This document shows positions 22,275-34,269 of a DNA stretch of 64,000 nt, one piece after another. Below the pieces are notes generated by a model. That model saw only the letters and a program-made list of their open reading frames with translations. It was not told the DNA's origin and searched no databases. Every line of letters begins with the position of its first letter. Position 1 is the stretch's first letter. The position numbers and the translations under genes are program-made. Source of the DNA: Cricetomys ansorgei. Its lineage: Eukaryota; Chordata; Mammalia; Rodentia; Nesomyidae. The stretch spans positions 4,474,501-4,538,500 of the forward strand of contig JAMJFZ010002500.1 in NCBI GenBank assembly GCA_026225945.1. The letters run 5' to 3'.

Positions 22275-22368
22275 TTCCTTGCTCATAATCACACATCAAA
22301 TGCCCAAACTTGGGTTGAAATCCAGAAGGGCCACATCCAGAACCATCACCTTTAACCACTCCACTTTT
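22275..22368 (-). mobile_element. MIR SINE
   Basis: 'tgctcataatcacac', 'cttgggttgaaatcc' and 'cctttaaccact' are the reverse complement of the MIR core and tRNA-like head (GGTCACACAGCTAG...GGATTCGAACCC...TTAACCACT). The head is mostly kept and the 3' half is missing. Confidence 0.7.
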
Positions 22369-23935
22369 CTACCGGGTTCCCCTTGATACCTGGGAAGATG
22401 TGTGCTCTCTAAGCCTCCTCCTCCCCATCTCTAGAGAACCCACCTCACATGCTTACAAAAATGAACACAAATGAAGTAAGATGCATAACACATTAAGTAC
22501 AGCACCTAGAACTTTGTAAGTCCTCAACCCCCCAAGAAATCCTTCAAGTTACTGTATTTTTCCTTTCACAGGAGTGCATTTAGTATTAAAATAGAAGGGT
22601 AATGTGGGAGATGCAAAAATAGAACAAACTCTGTCCCAACCCTGGTAAGGACAACTATGCTTGGTGTCTGACATCGCAATACCTCAAGGTTTTAGATTTA
22701 TAGGTGTTCATGTTCCCTTCTCCAGAACACTTCTTCTGATCCATCAAAATTGGTGGCAGATTAACTGAGTGTGAATGATCTATAACAGACAGAAGATGAG
22801 CTATGAGCTGGAGGCAAAGGCAAGGAATAAATAGCTAAACTGTGAAGAACAGTCAGATGGTCTAATGGGCTTTTCAGTGCAGCCCTGCGGGAGAATAATG
22901 TCTCACTATTGGCTAATCTCTCTCTTGTTTCCAAGACAGAATGCTTGGCCTACTGCACCCCAGTGCCCACCTGTGTTTGTACAGCCATCACAGGTCAATG
23001 TATTACTCTTCAGTTTTAGAGGCAACAACATTTTAAGCACACAAAAAATAACACCCAAACTATATTTCCTCCTGACTTGGAAAGTAATGGAGGGTAGAGT
23101 TTTCTGACCTATGAATATATCAAAACCAACCATGCCTCATCACAAACAACCAATTAAAAAACATCAATTTGAAAAATGTTTTGATAAAAGTCTCATAAAG
23201 TTGAAGCTACATGTACTCAATTATCCATCCAACATTTTCCTCTAGAGTTTGACTATTGCTAGTCAAATTACACTCAGACTCTCCCCCTCAGGACCCAGGA
23301 GCTGACTTTGTTCCTTTCAGGATATTGCTATTCCTAAAAAGAGCTGCCCTTCCTTAAATAAGCAGGTCCTAGATTCAGCAATACCCAGCTGAATCAATCT
23401 CTCTCTTTCTCTCTCTCCCTCTCTCTCAAGACAAAGCCTTTATCTGATTTGGGACAACTTAAAGGATTCTCTCAACTTTAGAACAGAAGTTTCTTTTTCA
23501 ATAATATCACAGGAGAATTTCTCTATTCAGATGATATTTCAAAGGGCAGTGTCCACTGAACTTCCCCTATGTGTACACTTCAGATTTTCTTCCTAAAGAG
23601 CTAAATCTAGATAGTTTCTAGAGTAAAAATCTATCCAACTTATACTACAGTCTGTAAACAAAATGCAGCAATATCATAAAACTTGATAACAGCAAAAAAG
23701 GTATCTACAAGAAATGGGCAAACAAGCTTCATATGTGTAAATGATGTCACTGTGAAATATTAGTGTCTATTAGATATTAATCTCTAGTATGCATCATTAA
23801 TGAAAACAAACAAAGCCCCAATCTTAACATAAATTAGTTCTAGTGGGAAAGAAGAGAGGTAGGGATGTTCTATATGCTTGATAGATGGATTGATGAGAGG
23901 CAGTAGATGATTTGAGAGAGAGTGATAGATGATTG
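22369..23935. other. Mostly unassigned stretch
   Basis: About 1.5 kb. It includes a weak plus-strand MIR-like tail near 22465-22525 and a (CT)n block at 23398-23428. Opposite-strand open frames 22865-23107 and 22906-23133 cover each other and are not supported. Confidence 0.4.
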
Positions 23936-23938
23936 ATT

Positions 23939-23973
<35 letters not shown>

Positions 23974-24016
23974 GATAGACAGACAGACAGACAGACAGAC
24001 AGATAGATAGATACAG
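23936..24016. repeat. Compound (GATA)n(GACA)n microsatellite
   Basis: About eight GATA units followed by six or seven GACA units and again GATA. GATA/GACA mixtures are the defining composition of the Bkm-type simple satellite known in mammals and snakes. Confidence 0.95.
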
Positions 24017-24121
24017 ATAAATAGATTAATGACAAGTCTTCATATCTTGCTATGAGGTTTTAAAATTCTAGGCTTGTTCTCTTTTCTGTCTTTTTTTTCT
24101 CATCATCTTCTTAAAAAAATT

Positions 24122-24232
24122 CTAAGAGAGAAGGGCTTTACTTCGTTGCCTGGGCCCTGAATGCTTGAGCTAGATCAATCCTGCTGCCTTTGGAGTAGCT
24201 GCAATCACAGAAATGCACCACGGTACCTTTCT
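24122..24232 (-). mobile_element. Old B1-like fragment
   Basis: 'cgttgcctgggccctgaatg', 'gatcaatcctgctgcct' and 'agctgcaatcacagaaatgc' resemble the reverse complement of an Alu/B1-type body. Heavily diverged. Confidence 0.5.
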
Positions 24233-24582
24233 CAGTTCCGTTACCCCTCGTTGTGAAGACTGTGTGTGTGCTCAAATGGACTCTCCACCACAGTGACAGT
24301 GCCCGGGCTCTGTGTCGTGTCGCCTGTGCCCTTTGTAACTAAAATCTCAGACTTGTTAGGTGATTTACACGGATGCAATCTGTGGTATGAATAGAGCTGA
24401 CATCTGGGCCTTTCCTCATTAGCAAGTGAGCTCAGCAGACAGCCTTCACTGTACTTCTGAATAACTGACAGCCACAGGGCCCTGTTGAGCTGGAATGTCT
24501 TCAACAGCAGAATTTCACTGATGTTTAGTCATGATCAGAATTCATTGTCAGAATTCTATTTCACTTATTTTGTGTTTGTTCT
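24233..24582. other. Unassigned sequence
   Basis: A minus frame at 24241-24504 is present but unrecognised. No repeat found. Confidence 0.35.
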
Positions 24583-24724
24583 CTGAGACAGTCTCAGACT
24601 GTAGGCCAGACTGGTTTACAACTCACAGTGTGGCCCAGGCTGACTTACAATTCCCAGCCTTCACCCAACCTCAGCCCCCTAAGTATTAAGATTACAAGCA
24701 TGAGCTACTGCTCCTGTCTTTACA
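24583..24724 (-). mobile_element. Old B1-like SINE
   Basis: 'tctgagacagtctcagactg', 'gtggcccaggctgacttaca', 'cctcagccccctaagtatta' and 'attacaagcatgagctactg' form the reverse complement of a B1/proto-B1 body from 3' to 5' end. Confidence 0.78.
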
Positions 24725-24944
24725 TCAAAATTTCAAATGTGAAACAAGACTAAAACCCTTTCACCAATAACACCATGTTTAAAAGTGACCACATCTTGGC
24801 TTTCTTTTCACTCTTTATTTAAAAAGAAAAACAGTGAGTTTCTGTATCTTGTTAGCAAAGCCCAAAGGTGATCTCTACCATTGGATATCTGAAGTCAAAG
24901 GACCTGGGGTCATTCATTAATGAGAACGCATTTCTATTTTCACA

Positions 24945-25232
24945 CCCATCTGTCCATTTGCCTATCTATCTCTATCTGCTTGTCTTCTTATCTATCATCC
25001 ATCCATCCATCTGTCATCTCTCTGTCATCTATCTATACCTGTCATCTGCATGTATCATTTATCTATCTACCTATCACCTATCAACTACCACCTCTACCTA
25101 TCCATCCATCCATCCATCAATCTGTTAATTTATGTACTTATCTATATAGCTATCCAGCAATCATTTATCATCTTCTATCTATCTATCATCTATCATCTAT
25201 CTGTTGCCTATCTATCATCTATCATTTAACTG
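24945..25232. repeat. (CTAT)n / (CATC)n degenerate tetranucleotide array
   Basis: Imperfect CTAT, CATC and CCAT units over about 290 bp with many interruptions, so it is older or less active than the other arrays. It is the only long tetranucleotide array here whose GATA strand is the minus strand. The plus frames 24868-25324 read it. Confidence 0.92.
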
Positions 25233-26930
25233 CAATGAACACTGACCATGGAGGGAACAGGTTTACAGGACACACGAGGAAGCTTTTTGAGCTTCTTAAG
25301 TCTGAAACATCCTTATGCATTTAAGGAGCTGCGTCTAGTGTGCAAATGAATATGTTTCTGGAGTTCAAGGAGAGGTCAGGACTATAGACGGAAATTGAGG
25401 TGCCCTCAGTAAGTAAATGAGGCTGGATGAGATCATCCAGATAATTAGTTTAGATAAAGAAGAAAAAGGAATAGAAGGCCTTACCCGAGCCCTCAAAGGA
25501 GTCATGTATGTCAATTCGACATACATATGTATTTGACATATATAATATACATGTCACATATATTACAAAAAGGATAAGATGTGGCTCTCTTTTAATCATG
25601 CCCTATTATTGCTCAGGACATTGAGAGTCTGCTGATTAGGCACTTAATAAATGAACAGAGGCTAGACAAGAAAGAAACAGACACTGCTGCTGGTGGGAGT
25701 TAAGTTGGAGAGTGGAGCCAACAGCAAAGGGTTAGGGTGCTGATGCGAGAGGATAGAGATCCAGGTGAGACTTGCCTTAGCTCAGAGAAGGGAGTGATGG
25801 ATTATGGATGCAGGTTCAGGTACATTGCCTTAAAGAAATGATCAGAAACATACAGTGTGTTTTCTCTACGAAACATATGCCTGATGCGAGTCAGATGGAG
25901 TGAGCGGAAGAGCAGATTTTAAAAGAATGATGAATATTTTTAACAGATTGTATAAATAAGACTGTAGGTTGGAAGGCATCACTGAGGGTTCTTCTGTGAC
26001 CAGAAATAATGAAATTATAATGGTGCCCATTTAAAGAATGATGTGAATTTTCCTCAGAAATTCTTACCAATGTGGGTGGAGGGGGTGGGAGGAAAGCAGT
26101 GTGGTTTTATCTTCAAGGTTGGGGACCAAACCAGCGATAGAGATCAAAGGGGTAAGAAGATGCTGGATAAGCCACTGGGTGCAGAAAAGGGAATTTACTA
26201 AGTGGGAATGAAGCAGTATCGAATGGAAATTTTCAGGAAACTGAAGAGCAGACAGGGTGAGAAATGAACTAGAAAGAGTTGGAAATCTGTGAGGTCGTCA
26301 TGAAGTTCAGATTTAAACAGCTGGAAACGTTTGAGGCAGTGAGAGGAGTCCTCAAGGGGGTTTCATCTCTGTGGAGACGAAGATCTACAGAGCCTAAGGG
26401 ATTTCAGTACCCACGAGTGTACTTGCTAAGCTACTCACTTCCCACATCCACAAGAGTGATGCTGAGACCAGAGTGATGAAGGGGACCATTGTTGGAACAG
26501 ACAAGATGGAAGGAAGCGTTGAAATCAGACAAGCCCAAGCTATGGGAGTGTCAGCACAGAAAAGTCACTGCCATCTGGTGTAGGACTGTAAGACACTGAG
26601 CCTTCAGCCTCAGTCATCAGGAGGAATCTCCTGTAAGGTTATCCATAACTAATGCATGCTAAGGTCCAGGTTCCCATCAGAAATCTCTGACTTTCCAAAG
26701 GGAAAATGCCTTGCAGTCTTTTGGATGGTTCGCAGCCAGCAGGGACAATGAAGGAAGAGGAAGCCACGCTTCTGGTGAAATCTACAGTGTGCAGATCGCT
26801 GCTGAGATTTCCAAATGATTTCTAAAATGTAATCCTCACACCAGTCGTTCTATAATTGTCTGTGTCACCGTGGCTTAAAAACACAAGAAAGACTAAGATC
26901 CGAGGATTTGAGCACTTTCTAAAAGTTATC
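25233..26930. other. Long stretch, partly an unassigned ancient repeat
   Basis: Segment 25340-25510 ('gagttcaaggagaggtcagg', 'atgaggctggatgagatcat', 'acccgagccctcaaagga') resembles an ancient mammalian dispersed repeat whose family I cannot name. The rest has no recognised element. The plus frame 26279-26476 is unrecognised. Confidence 0.35.
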
Positions 26931-27005
26931 AGTGGATGTGGTGGGGCTGGGCTTAGAATCGGGGTGTTTTTACTCCAAAGGCTGGAGCTATCCCTCAGTC
27001 CCCTG
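26931..27005 (-). mobile_element. Possible MIR fragment
   Basis: 'gggctgggcttagaatcggg' and 'actccaaaggctggagct' resemble the reverse complement of a MIR core. Short and diverged. Confidence 0.3.
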
Positions 27006-27555
27006 CGCTTACACTCGTGCTCTGAGTCATAGAAGACCGCCTTCATGGTCCCTTTACCTAACCAAAGGTGATTGGCTCAAGACTGGACATGGGACTCAGG
27101 GGAGGCCAAACAAAGCAACTGAGATTCAACCATTGGATATTCCGGGTCCTGCTGAATGACAAGATAGAAATGCTTCCAGCCTGCTAGAAGACACCACAAT
27201 GTCACCAGTGAAAAGACTGCATTGCACCCAGAGACAAACCAGCAAGAGAAACCGGGAAAAGAGGGAGGAGGAGGCTTGGCTCCAGAGTCTGAGGGGAAGG
27301 GTTAAGCCTTTGCTGAGGTCTACACCTGCTCCATCACATGAACTAGTAAGTTCTCTATTTTACTTAAACATGCTTTGCTTGGAGTTCCGAAGTCAATAAC
27401 AATATATGAACTGAAAGCTTTTGTAAGCAAACCAAGGCCTTAAGAAAATATGTGAACAGTAAACTCTTCTTTATGTACACACTTACTTCTCATTTGGCTT
27501 CTCATTCAGTTCCTACCCACTCTGATAATATCCAAAGATTCTACCTGTCATTTCT
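27006..27555. other. Unassigned sequence
   Basis: Nothing recognised. The plus frame 27199-27399 is purine-rich with many Lys, Arg and Glu, as expected from composition. Confidence 0.35.
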
Positions 27556-27850
27556 ATAGTTTGAATTTGGCCCAGAATCATATTGAAAAGTAATCTTCGT
27601 TAAAAGAAATTAAGACAGTGGGTCCAGGTGAACTTCAAAGAGGTGACTAGGGCTCTGCCTCCATACACAGACTAACCCTTTCATTTGATAAATGGGTCAT
27701 CTCAGATGTGAGTCTGACATGAAAACCAGTTTGGCTAGAGCTCTCGAGCATCCTGTGTCTCTGGATATGTGACTTACTGTGCTATCGGAGGGTTTTGCCA
27801 GAGGGAAAGCCACTGCATGTGGCCCCTTAGTCTTGAACAAGAACTATGGG
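27556..27850 (+). mobile_element. Old MaLR LTR (MLT1/MT-like), tentative
   Basis: 'ctatagtttgaatttggccc', 'aagacagtgggtccaggtg', 'caaagaggtgactagggc' and 'agtcttgaacaagaactatg' follow the order of an old MaLR LTR. Internal parts are hard to align, and the 3' end is not clear. Confidence 0.45.
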
Positions 27851-28344
27851 TGAAAAAAAAAAATTCTGTCCTGATACCTTACCTACTGGGTCATATGATG
27901 TCATTACCAATAGAAATCGGCTAAGGCAGTGATCCTACCCTTTCTCTCAGGACTAGGATGTTACACAAGGCCTACTCAGTGTGCTCTAGGGTCAGCCTCT
28001 CCTTTCCAGTCACTTGAACTCCTTAAAAGTCAAAGACTAACTTAATAGTTTCTCCTTGATCCCAAACTCACTTTCTTGAGAGATTCTAATCTCTTTAAAA
28101 TATGAATTTATCATACAGACTTAGAGGCAGTTTGAGGAAGGAGAAGGGAAGGGGAGGGGAGAAGTAGAAGCTGGGAAGAACAGGGAGGGACAGGAAGGAG
28201 GAGGAAGCTAAGCTTTGAATTAAAGAGAGTAACACTTAGGCTTTCTTGATGTGGTGAATGTCTATGTGTACTTAGTCATAGATTTTAAAAAAGGACAGGG
28301 GAAGAAGAGAAAATTAAATGGCAATTTGCCCAAAGAGTTATATA
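27851..28344. other. Unassigned sequence with a polypurine stretch
   Basis: Contains a G/A-rich stretch at about 28128-28210. No gene seen. Confidence 0.4.
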
Positions 28345-28925
28345 TTTAACTTTTTCTTTACTTTTTAAAAATTTCATGCGTGTACAGAATGAGATGTGAT
28401 CATATCTACCCATTTCCTCCCTCCAACTTCTGTGTTCCCCAGCATGTTCCCTCTTGACTTCATATTTTTAATAACCCATTAAGTCAGTCATTGTTGCTGA
28501 TATTGTGCAAAGGTGTGGAGCCAAGCACTGCAGCGTGGGCAACCTACCAGTCACATTCCCAAAACAAAGATTCCTTCCTCCCCAGCAGCTATTCACTGCC
28601 AACAGTTCCTTGGTTGGGAATAGAGCCTGGAGATCTGTCATCTGTGCCAGAATGTTTGCTAGCTTGATCTTGAGCAGGTAAGCTACCATGAGTATATAAT
28701 TGCCAAGGCCACATCATGTCCAGGACACAGCATTTCACATCCCCTCGCCATCCTCTGACTCTTCCATTTCTGCTAGCATGATGCAGTAGAAATGGGGTTA
28801 ATACAGTTGTTCTGTTCAGATCTGGCCACTGAGTCTCTTCTTCTCAGCACTTTGACCAGTTATTCATCTATCCATTGACTGCTATCCACTGCAAAAAGAA
28901 TCCTCTCTGAGCAAAGCTGAGGAGC
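28345..28925 (-). mobile_element. Lx-type L1 3' UTR
   Basis: Minus-strand L1 3' end: 'catgcgtgtacagaatgaga' and 'ctacccatttcctccctcca' near the tail, then 'ataacccattaagtcagtc', 'tagcttgatcttgagcaggt', 'ccacatcatgtccaggacac' and 'ctcagcactttgaccagtta'. These are the landmarks of the murid L1 3' UTR. It holds no ORF2, so it is truncated within the UTR. Confidence 0.8.
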
Positions 28926-29239
28926 ATCCCGGGTCAGTTGGTCCTGGAACTGTCAGCACCAGGAGCTGAGAGGACAGAATGGTTGGGGCAGAGGGAGCCC
29001 TTACTTGTGGCCATTGGGACATGGGGAGATGGGGAAAGTTGGGGGTGAGGGATATTTCTAATGGTATGATATTTATTTTATAAAGCAGGTAAATATAGAA
29101 CATTTGTAGATATTATAAATATTTTATAATTATTAAAAATGTCTATAGACATGGTCCTACCCAAAATGTGAATTATCAGGAAGAGAAAAATCAGAAAACT
29201 GGGTCAGTCAGTATTTGTTACAGATATTATCTTTGCTCC
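28926..29239. other. Unassigned spacer
   Basis: The minus frame 28882-29103 overlaps the L1 edge and is not supported. Confidence 0.35.
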
Positions 29240-29335
29240 TTCTTCTCCTCTTTTTCCTCCTCCTCCTCCTCCCCCTCTTCCTCCTCCTCCTTCTCCTCCC
29301 CTAATTCCTTTCTCTTTTATTCCTTTTATCTTTTC
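29240..29335. repeat. (CTC/TTC)n polypyrimidine tract
   Basis: CTT, CTC and TTC triplets in a nearly pure pyrimidine strand. The Ser-rich plus frame and Gly-rich minus frame at 29168-29398 come from it. Confidence 0.92.
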
Positions 29336-29347
29336 TTTCTGTTGTTC

Positions 29348-29416
29348 TGGAGTGGAAGCTATAGCTTGACCAACACTAAGCAAGTGCCTTGCCACTGAGC
29401 TGCATCCTCAGCCCTA
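29348..29416 (-). mobile_element. ID-like SINE
   Basis: 'aagcaagtgccttgccactgagctgcatcctcagccc' (in two adjoining parts) is the reverse complement of the ID/B4 tRNA-Ala-like head, with its B-box side degraded. Confidence 0.65.
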
Positions 29417-30239
29417 TAATGGACTCCTGTAGTACACGTCAGGCCACCTGAGCAGGAAGGTGTACCACACAAATTTCTCTACAGTAGAATGGAGTAATTG
29501 AGCCCAACCTTCGTTCAACCTCTAGAAATCTAAGAACTATGAAAACAGAGAGCTATAGGGCTCTGTTGGACAGATAGGCCCCAGAGATCACTTTGTCCTG
29601 AGAAGGTAAAACTTGAGCTGGTACTTGACTGGGAGCTACTAAGTGACAGACAGAAAACATTTGCATAAACTTCTCCTGATTGGATCCCATCCTTTCAACT
29701 TTCACCACTCACACACTGAACATCTTTTTCTAATGCCCAGAGACCATCCCTAACTCCACACCCCCACCCTCACGTCTCACCCATTCAGGTATCCTCCCAA
29801 AAAATGTAACAGAGGCATCACAAGGGAGACAAATGGCAAGAACCCTGAGGCTCTGGCACTTAGTGATATAAATATTTATGTACCTAATAAAGGGACAGAC
29901 ATTATGATTCGGTTGATGAGATGCCTGGAGGAACATCAGGACAAGCTTTCACAAACAAGGATTCCCTAGAGCTTCCCAGGAAACAGAGATGCTAAGGCAC
30001 GGATCCTGCAGGCAGCAGCCTGTGTGAAACAGGCCCACCCATGCTGGGGGGTCAGCTATTTTTGCAATCTCTATAGTTTATAGCTAACAGACGCTTGGTA
30101 CTCTTGAGTTTCCTTACAGGATTTTGATGACTCATTTCCTTCAGCTACAATTCCAAAATGAACATTCTCCTACACACTGATGTCATATGGGGTTTCGGCA
30201 GAAGTTTATCTTCTGGCTATGCTTTGGATCCACAATGCC
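29417..30239. other. Unassigned sequence
   Basis: Possible weak L2-like scrap at about 29585-29645. The minus frame 29730-29936 is unrecognised. Confidence 0.35.
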
Positions 30240-30345
30240 TCAGGCTCAGATCTGAGGTCAGAACCCTGGGTTCTGATCCCTGCTTTGCTTCTCAGTGGCC
30301 TACGAAAGACCTGGATTTGATGTTCTCTCTCCTTGGACAGCAAAA
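30240..30345 (+). mobile_element. Possible MIR fragment
   Basis: 'gaggtcagaaccctgggttc' and 'gatccctgctttgcttctca' followed by a 'gacctggatttgatgttctc' segment resemble the MIR head and core in plus orientation. Confidence 0.45.
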
Positions 30346-30485
30346 GTGTGTCTTCTACTCAAAAGAGAGTGAGAGCTAGAGAAAATGAAGCTTGTTTTGC
30401 TCTCATTCCGGTAGATACGTTTTCACATAACTAATAGTTATACACAGATAAAGGGAAGAACGGGGAGGGTGATAACAGTAGAATC

Positions 30486-30688
30486 TGGGTGAATCTCGGT
30501 GGGCAGAGTGCTTGACTAGCATGCATAAAGCCCTGGGTTTAATTCTCAGCGCTACATAAAACTGGATATAATGTGCAAGCCTGTAATCATAGCACTTCGG
30601 AGATAGAGAATCAGAAGTTCAAAATCATTCTCGGTTCCATAGAATTTGAGGCCAGCATGGGACTTACTGAGACACTGTCTCAAGTAAA
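30486..30688 (+). mobile_element. B4-type SINE (ID head fused to B1 body)
   Basis: ID-like head: 'gtgcttgactagcatgcata' and 'agccctgggtttaattctca'. B1-like body: 'gcctgtaatcatagcactt', 'gaggccagcatgggactta' and 'gagacactgtctcaag'. The A-rich end leads directly into a GATA array. Confidence 0.88.
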
Positions 30689-30724
30689 TAGATAGTAAGA
30701 TAGATAGATAGATGATAGATAGAT

Positions 30725-30763
<39 letters not shown>

Positions 30764-30847
30764 GATAGATAGATGATAGATAGATGATAGATAAATGATA
30801 GATAGATGATAGATAGATGATAGATAGATAGATGATAGATAGATAGC
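30689..30847. repeat. (GATA)n/(GATAGATG)n microsatellite
   Basis: About 160 bp beginning at the 3' end of the B4 SINE, with regular GATG interruptions. Three minus-strand open frames here are artefacts. Confidence 0.97.
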
Positions 30848-31946
30848 AATGTATAAGAGCTTGACTGAGTGAGGAAAATGTCTCATAGGTGGGCGAGAAG
30901 GGTGTTGACAACATAGCATTTGGTGTCAGAAGCCAGGTGGAGTTAAGAGGGACACTGAGCTGTTCCCTCTGCCTCTACAAACCCTATATTAACAACTCTA
31001 ATATTTCAGTTTCTCAATTTCTCTCCAAAACGAGGAGACAGGAAGATATGGATGCATGCCGCTGTGACACTAAAGACACTGGAAGAGAAAAAAGTCTGCC
31101 ACAAGAGTCATTTGGTGTCATCAAGATGTTTTAAGTTGATTTTTGGGGGAAGGGGATGTCTTGTCACTACATCTGGCTTTACCAGTTATGGTTTCTTCTG
31201 TGTCTCTGCCCTCTTCAACCTGAAGCAAAGACTCCTCATCTGTGTCTAATCTGAGTACTCTTTTGATCTTAGATGTATCGCCCCCAGCACGCACCCTCTG
31301 GCAGAGTAAAGGCAGCTGGGACCCCTGATGCAGCCACAGAGCTTCGATAAAAGAGGCAGGCATGGAATATAAGAACGCCAGGGAATGCAGAGCCGTCCCC
31401 CAGGCCCCTTCATCTGCATATGTGGAATAGACACTGGTAAGGAGGAAATACTCTGGTACCCGGGCCTCTAGACCTTCTTCAGCGCAGAGCACCAATTCCC
31501 CATGACCAAGGAGGCAAGTTGATGAGATTTGTCAACCTTGATATAAAAGTAATTGAAATTCTTATTTGGCAAGATCTATCTCACATATTAGGGAGCAAAA
31601 CTAGAGCAAGATGCCAACATTTCCTCCAACCCTTGTAAAGAATGTATAGATGGGAACTAACTGCTGAGGGAACTGGAATTACAGAATTTGTAGGATGCAA
31701 CTTGTGTCAAATTAAACATGAGTCTCACCCGGCTCCAGTGAGCTCTTTAGTTGATATCACTTAGCTCCATGGAGAGAGGAATCAGAATCATCTAGAAGCT
31801 TCTTATCATCTCAAAGCCTGCATTTCCCACCCAGATACATAATCAGTCCTTCCTAAATCCTATGATGTCATAGCCATGTGGCATCCAAGGAGTGAGCTCT
31901 CACACAACTCTTTATTTCAAAGCCTAAGCCAGCAATTTGGTCACCT
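30848..31946. other. Unassigned sequence
   Basis: About 1.1 kb with no recognised repeat. Several frames occur on both strands, including 31121-31495 minus (124 codons), which is unrecognised and overlapped by others. Confidence 0.4.
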
Positions 31947-32097
31947 AAGACCATCTGCATATCAGATATTTACATTATGATTCATAACTAGCAAAATTAC
32001 AGTTATGAAGCAGCAACGAAAATAATTTTATGGTTGGGGTCACCACATGAGGAACTGTATTAAAGGGTTGCAGCATCAGGAAGGTTGAGACCCACTA
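31947..32097 (-). mobile_element. URR1 hAT-Charlie-type DNA element, truncated
   Basis: 'ggtcacctaagaccatctgc', 'catatcagatatttacatta', 'aattacagttatgaagcagc' and 'ggaaggttgagacccacta' are the URR1 body and one terminal inverted repeat on the minus strand. The opposite terminus, about 65-70 bp, is missing. Confidence 0.85.
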
Positions 32098-32227
32098 ACC
32101 AAGCAAAGAACAGAAGAATGAAGGAGGCAGGGAGAAAAGTTGGAAATCAAGTCACATGATGGCTCTCTGTGAAATGCAAGAGAAGGGATGTGGAGAGCAG
32201 TAAAGTACTGAGTGATGGCAGCAGCAG
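32098..32227. other. Short unassigned spacer
   Basis: No feature recognised between URR1 and MIR. Confidence 0.4.
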
Positions 32228-32452
32228 CCAGCATTTATGGAGCTGCTCTCCCGCAGTCTGAGCATGCTCTGAGCATTATGCAATGCTGTAATACAGGAAA
32301 TGTTGTTAGACTCACGTTACAGACAGGAAAGTCTTTCAATTTCCAGAGCATCTGAGTTCACAGGGAGTACCTAGTTTGCCAACACCACACAGTACGGAGT
32401 ATGACGAATGTGAGAATCACACTTTGGCGCTTAGTAACCAGAATACACTACT
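32228..32452 (-). mobile_element. MIR SINE, long copy
   Basis: 'cagcatttatggagctgct', 'gcatgctctgagcattatg', 'acgttacagacaggaaag' and 'caacaccacacagta' are the reverse complement of the MIR 3' half and core. Nearly full length but diverged. Confidence 0.7.
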
Positions 32453-32771
32453 TTTAATGGCTTGCCTTTGTAATTTTCTGATTTACTATGATGTGAAACT
32501 ATAACATTAAAACCACAGGCACATAGGAACATTGATCTAAAATATAGAAAGTGAAAACTGACAAAAAAATAGAAAGACATAAGGCAAACTCAAACTCATA
32601 GTTGGAAATATAAACAGTGCTTACTCACAGGCTCATGGAGACACAGACAGAATAGCAGTACGGTCGCAGAAGATCTCAGAGGGGGAAATAATGAAATTGA
32701 CTTAGCAGGCTTTCAGAAAACACTATGCTCAAGAATCACATACAATAAAATTGATGCTAAAATGTCATAAA

Positions 32772-32993
32772 GGAGGGCTGAGAGATGGCGGCCCAGTGTT
32801 AGGAGTACATGCTTCTCATGAGAGAACTAGAGTTCGGTTCTCAGCACCCGTGTCAGAAGCTCATGACCGCCTCTGACGCCAGCACCAGAGCACTGGAAGC
32901 CTCTGGCTTCAGGCTCCCATGGACACCTGCATTCGTGTGCACACACCTCCACCCCATGCACACATAATTAAACATAAAATAAATCTTGGTTGT
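32772..32993 (+). mobile_element. B3/B2-family SINE
   Basis: Head 'gggctgagagatggcggccc' and 'gttcggttctcagcacccg' (B box), body 'tggcttcaggctcccatgg', ending in 'aaacataaaataaatctt', the usual A-rich end with an AATAAA-like signal. Confidence 0.9.
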
Positions 32994-33004
32994 TTTTTTT
33001 TTTA

Positions 33005-34150
33005 TTTTAAACCATAAAAAAAAGCTCAAGAGATTTGAAAGACTACAAGTAGCACAGGGAATGTTTTACGACCAGAATGGAAAGTAATTGAAGATCCATA
33101 TCAGAAGAATAACTCCAAAATCCCAGGTGTGTAGAAATAAAACATCAGTCTTAAAGGGAGCCATACATGAGGAAAATTTACAGTGGAAATTTTAAAATGT
33201 TGTAAAATATCTGCTAATGAAAAGTCAGCCAGCAAGACAGAGGGAAACATAGGGTTTCAATCTCTTATCTAAAATGAAATGGGACTTAAAATAAAAGATA
33301 CAGGCTTTTACCATTATAAACAGCCAGAAAAAAATTGAGCACACAGAAAATAGAAGGGAAAACTTAAGTAATAAGAGCAAACATGATTTCACAGGCAACA
33401 GAAAGACCCCAGTTAACACATACCCAGGAAGACCTATCAAGAAAAAGGAAGATAAAATTAGCAATATCAAAATTCAACAATTCTCTACAAATCTTCTAGC
33501 CAGAAAAAAAGTGAGACAGTACAAATAATTTTATGCCAACAAACTGGACTACTTTTTATTTAAGTGAAATAAACAAACGTTAAAATTAATGTAAGGGTTA
33601 GCGAAGAATTTGGATTGTGCTGCATCTGCAAAGAAATTAAATCACACGTTTAAAAGCATCCCACAAAAACACTGCAAGTTCAGTTAGCTGCACCGGAGAG
33701 CTGTACCCAGCCCACAGTGAGCAATGGCTTGATCCATACAAACTCTTTCCGACACAGAGAGAGAGAGAGAGACACAGACAGACAGAGGGAGAGAGATAGG
33801 GAGAGAGTGGGAGAAAGAGAAAGACAGAGAGAGAGGGAGAGAGAGAGACCTGCCTTCTTCCCAGTTCATTTTTGATATCGGCTAAGAAAAGATTCTTAAT
33901 AAAACATCTGTACAAATTGAACAAATCAAATCCAGAAATGCAAAATGCATGATAAATTGTTGCTGGTATTTCTGGAGGGCATATCATGAAACTGGCTAAC
34001 ACTTGAAAGTCCATCAATATAATGAATTTTGCTAATAAAATAAACATGGATATCATATGATTATCTCTGTAAGTGCAAAATCAGTTCTTAATAAAATCTA
34101 ACAAACATTGAAACTGAAAAACTTTCAGAAAACTGAAAACAGATTTATTG
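33005..34150 (+). mobile_element. Ancient L1M, ORF2 segment 1
   Basis: Despite many changes, the order of ORF2 landmarks is kept: 'ttctagccagaaaaaaagtg', 'ttttatgccaacaaactgga', 'gaagaatttggattgtgctg', 'aatcaaatccagaaatgcaa', 'atatcatatgattatctctg' and 'aactttcagaaaact'. A GA tract (33756-33850) has expanded inside. This is the upstream part of one L1M copy that continues at 35085, 36500 and 37703. Confidence 0.75.
33756..33850. repeat. (GA)n polypurine tract with GACA and GGGA units
   Basis: Nearly pure purine on the plus strand for 95 bp. The Ser/Leu-rich minus frames 33637-34056 and 33684-33869 read it. Confidence 0.93.
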
Positions 34151-34269
34151 ATTTAATAAAGTAGTAAAATATTACACACACACACGTAGTCAAAAAGACA
34201 GACATCAGTTATATTCAACAGTCATTATTATTCCATAAAAATGAGACAAAATGAGGAAGAATTAGAAGG

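Noticed and set aside
29168..29398. Ser-rich plus frame and Gly/Arg-rich minus frame
   Set aside because: Both are readings of the CTC/TTC triplet tract and the adjoining ID-like SINE.
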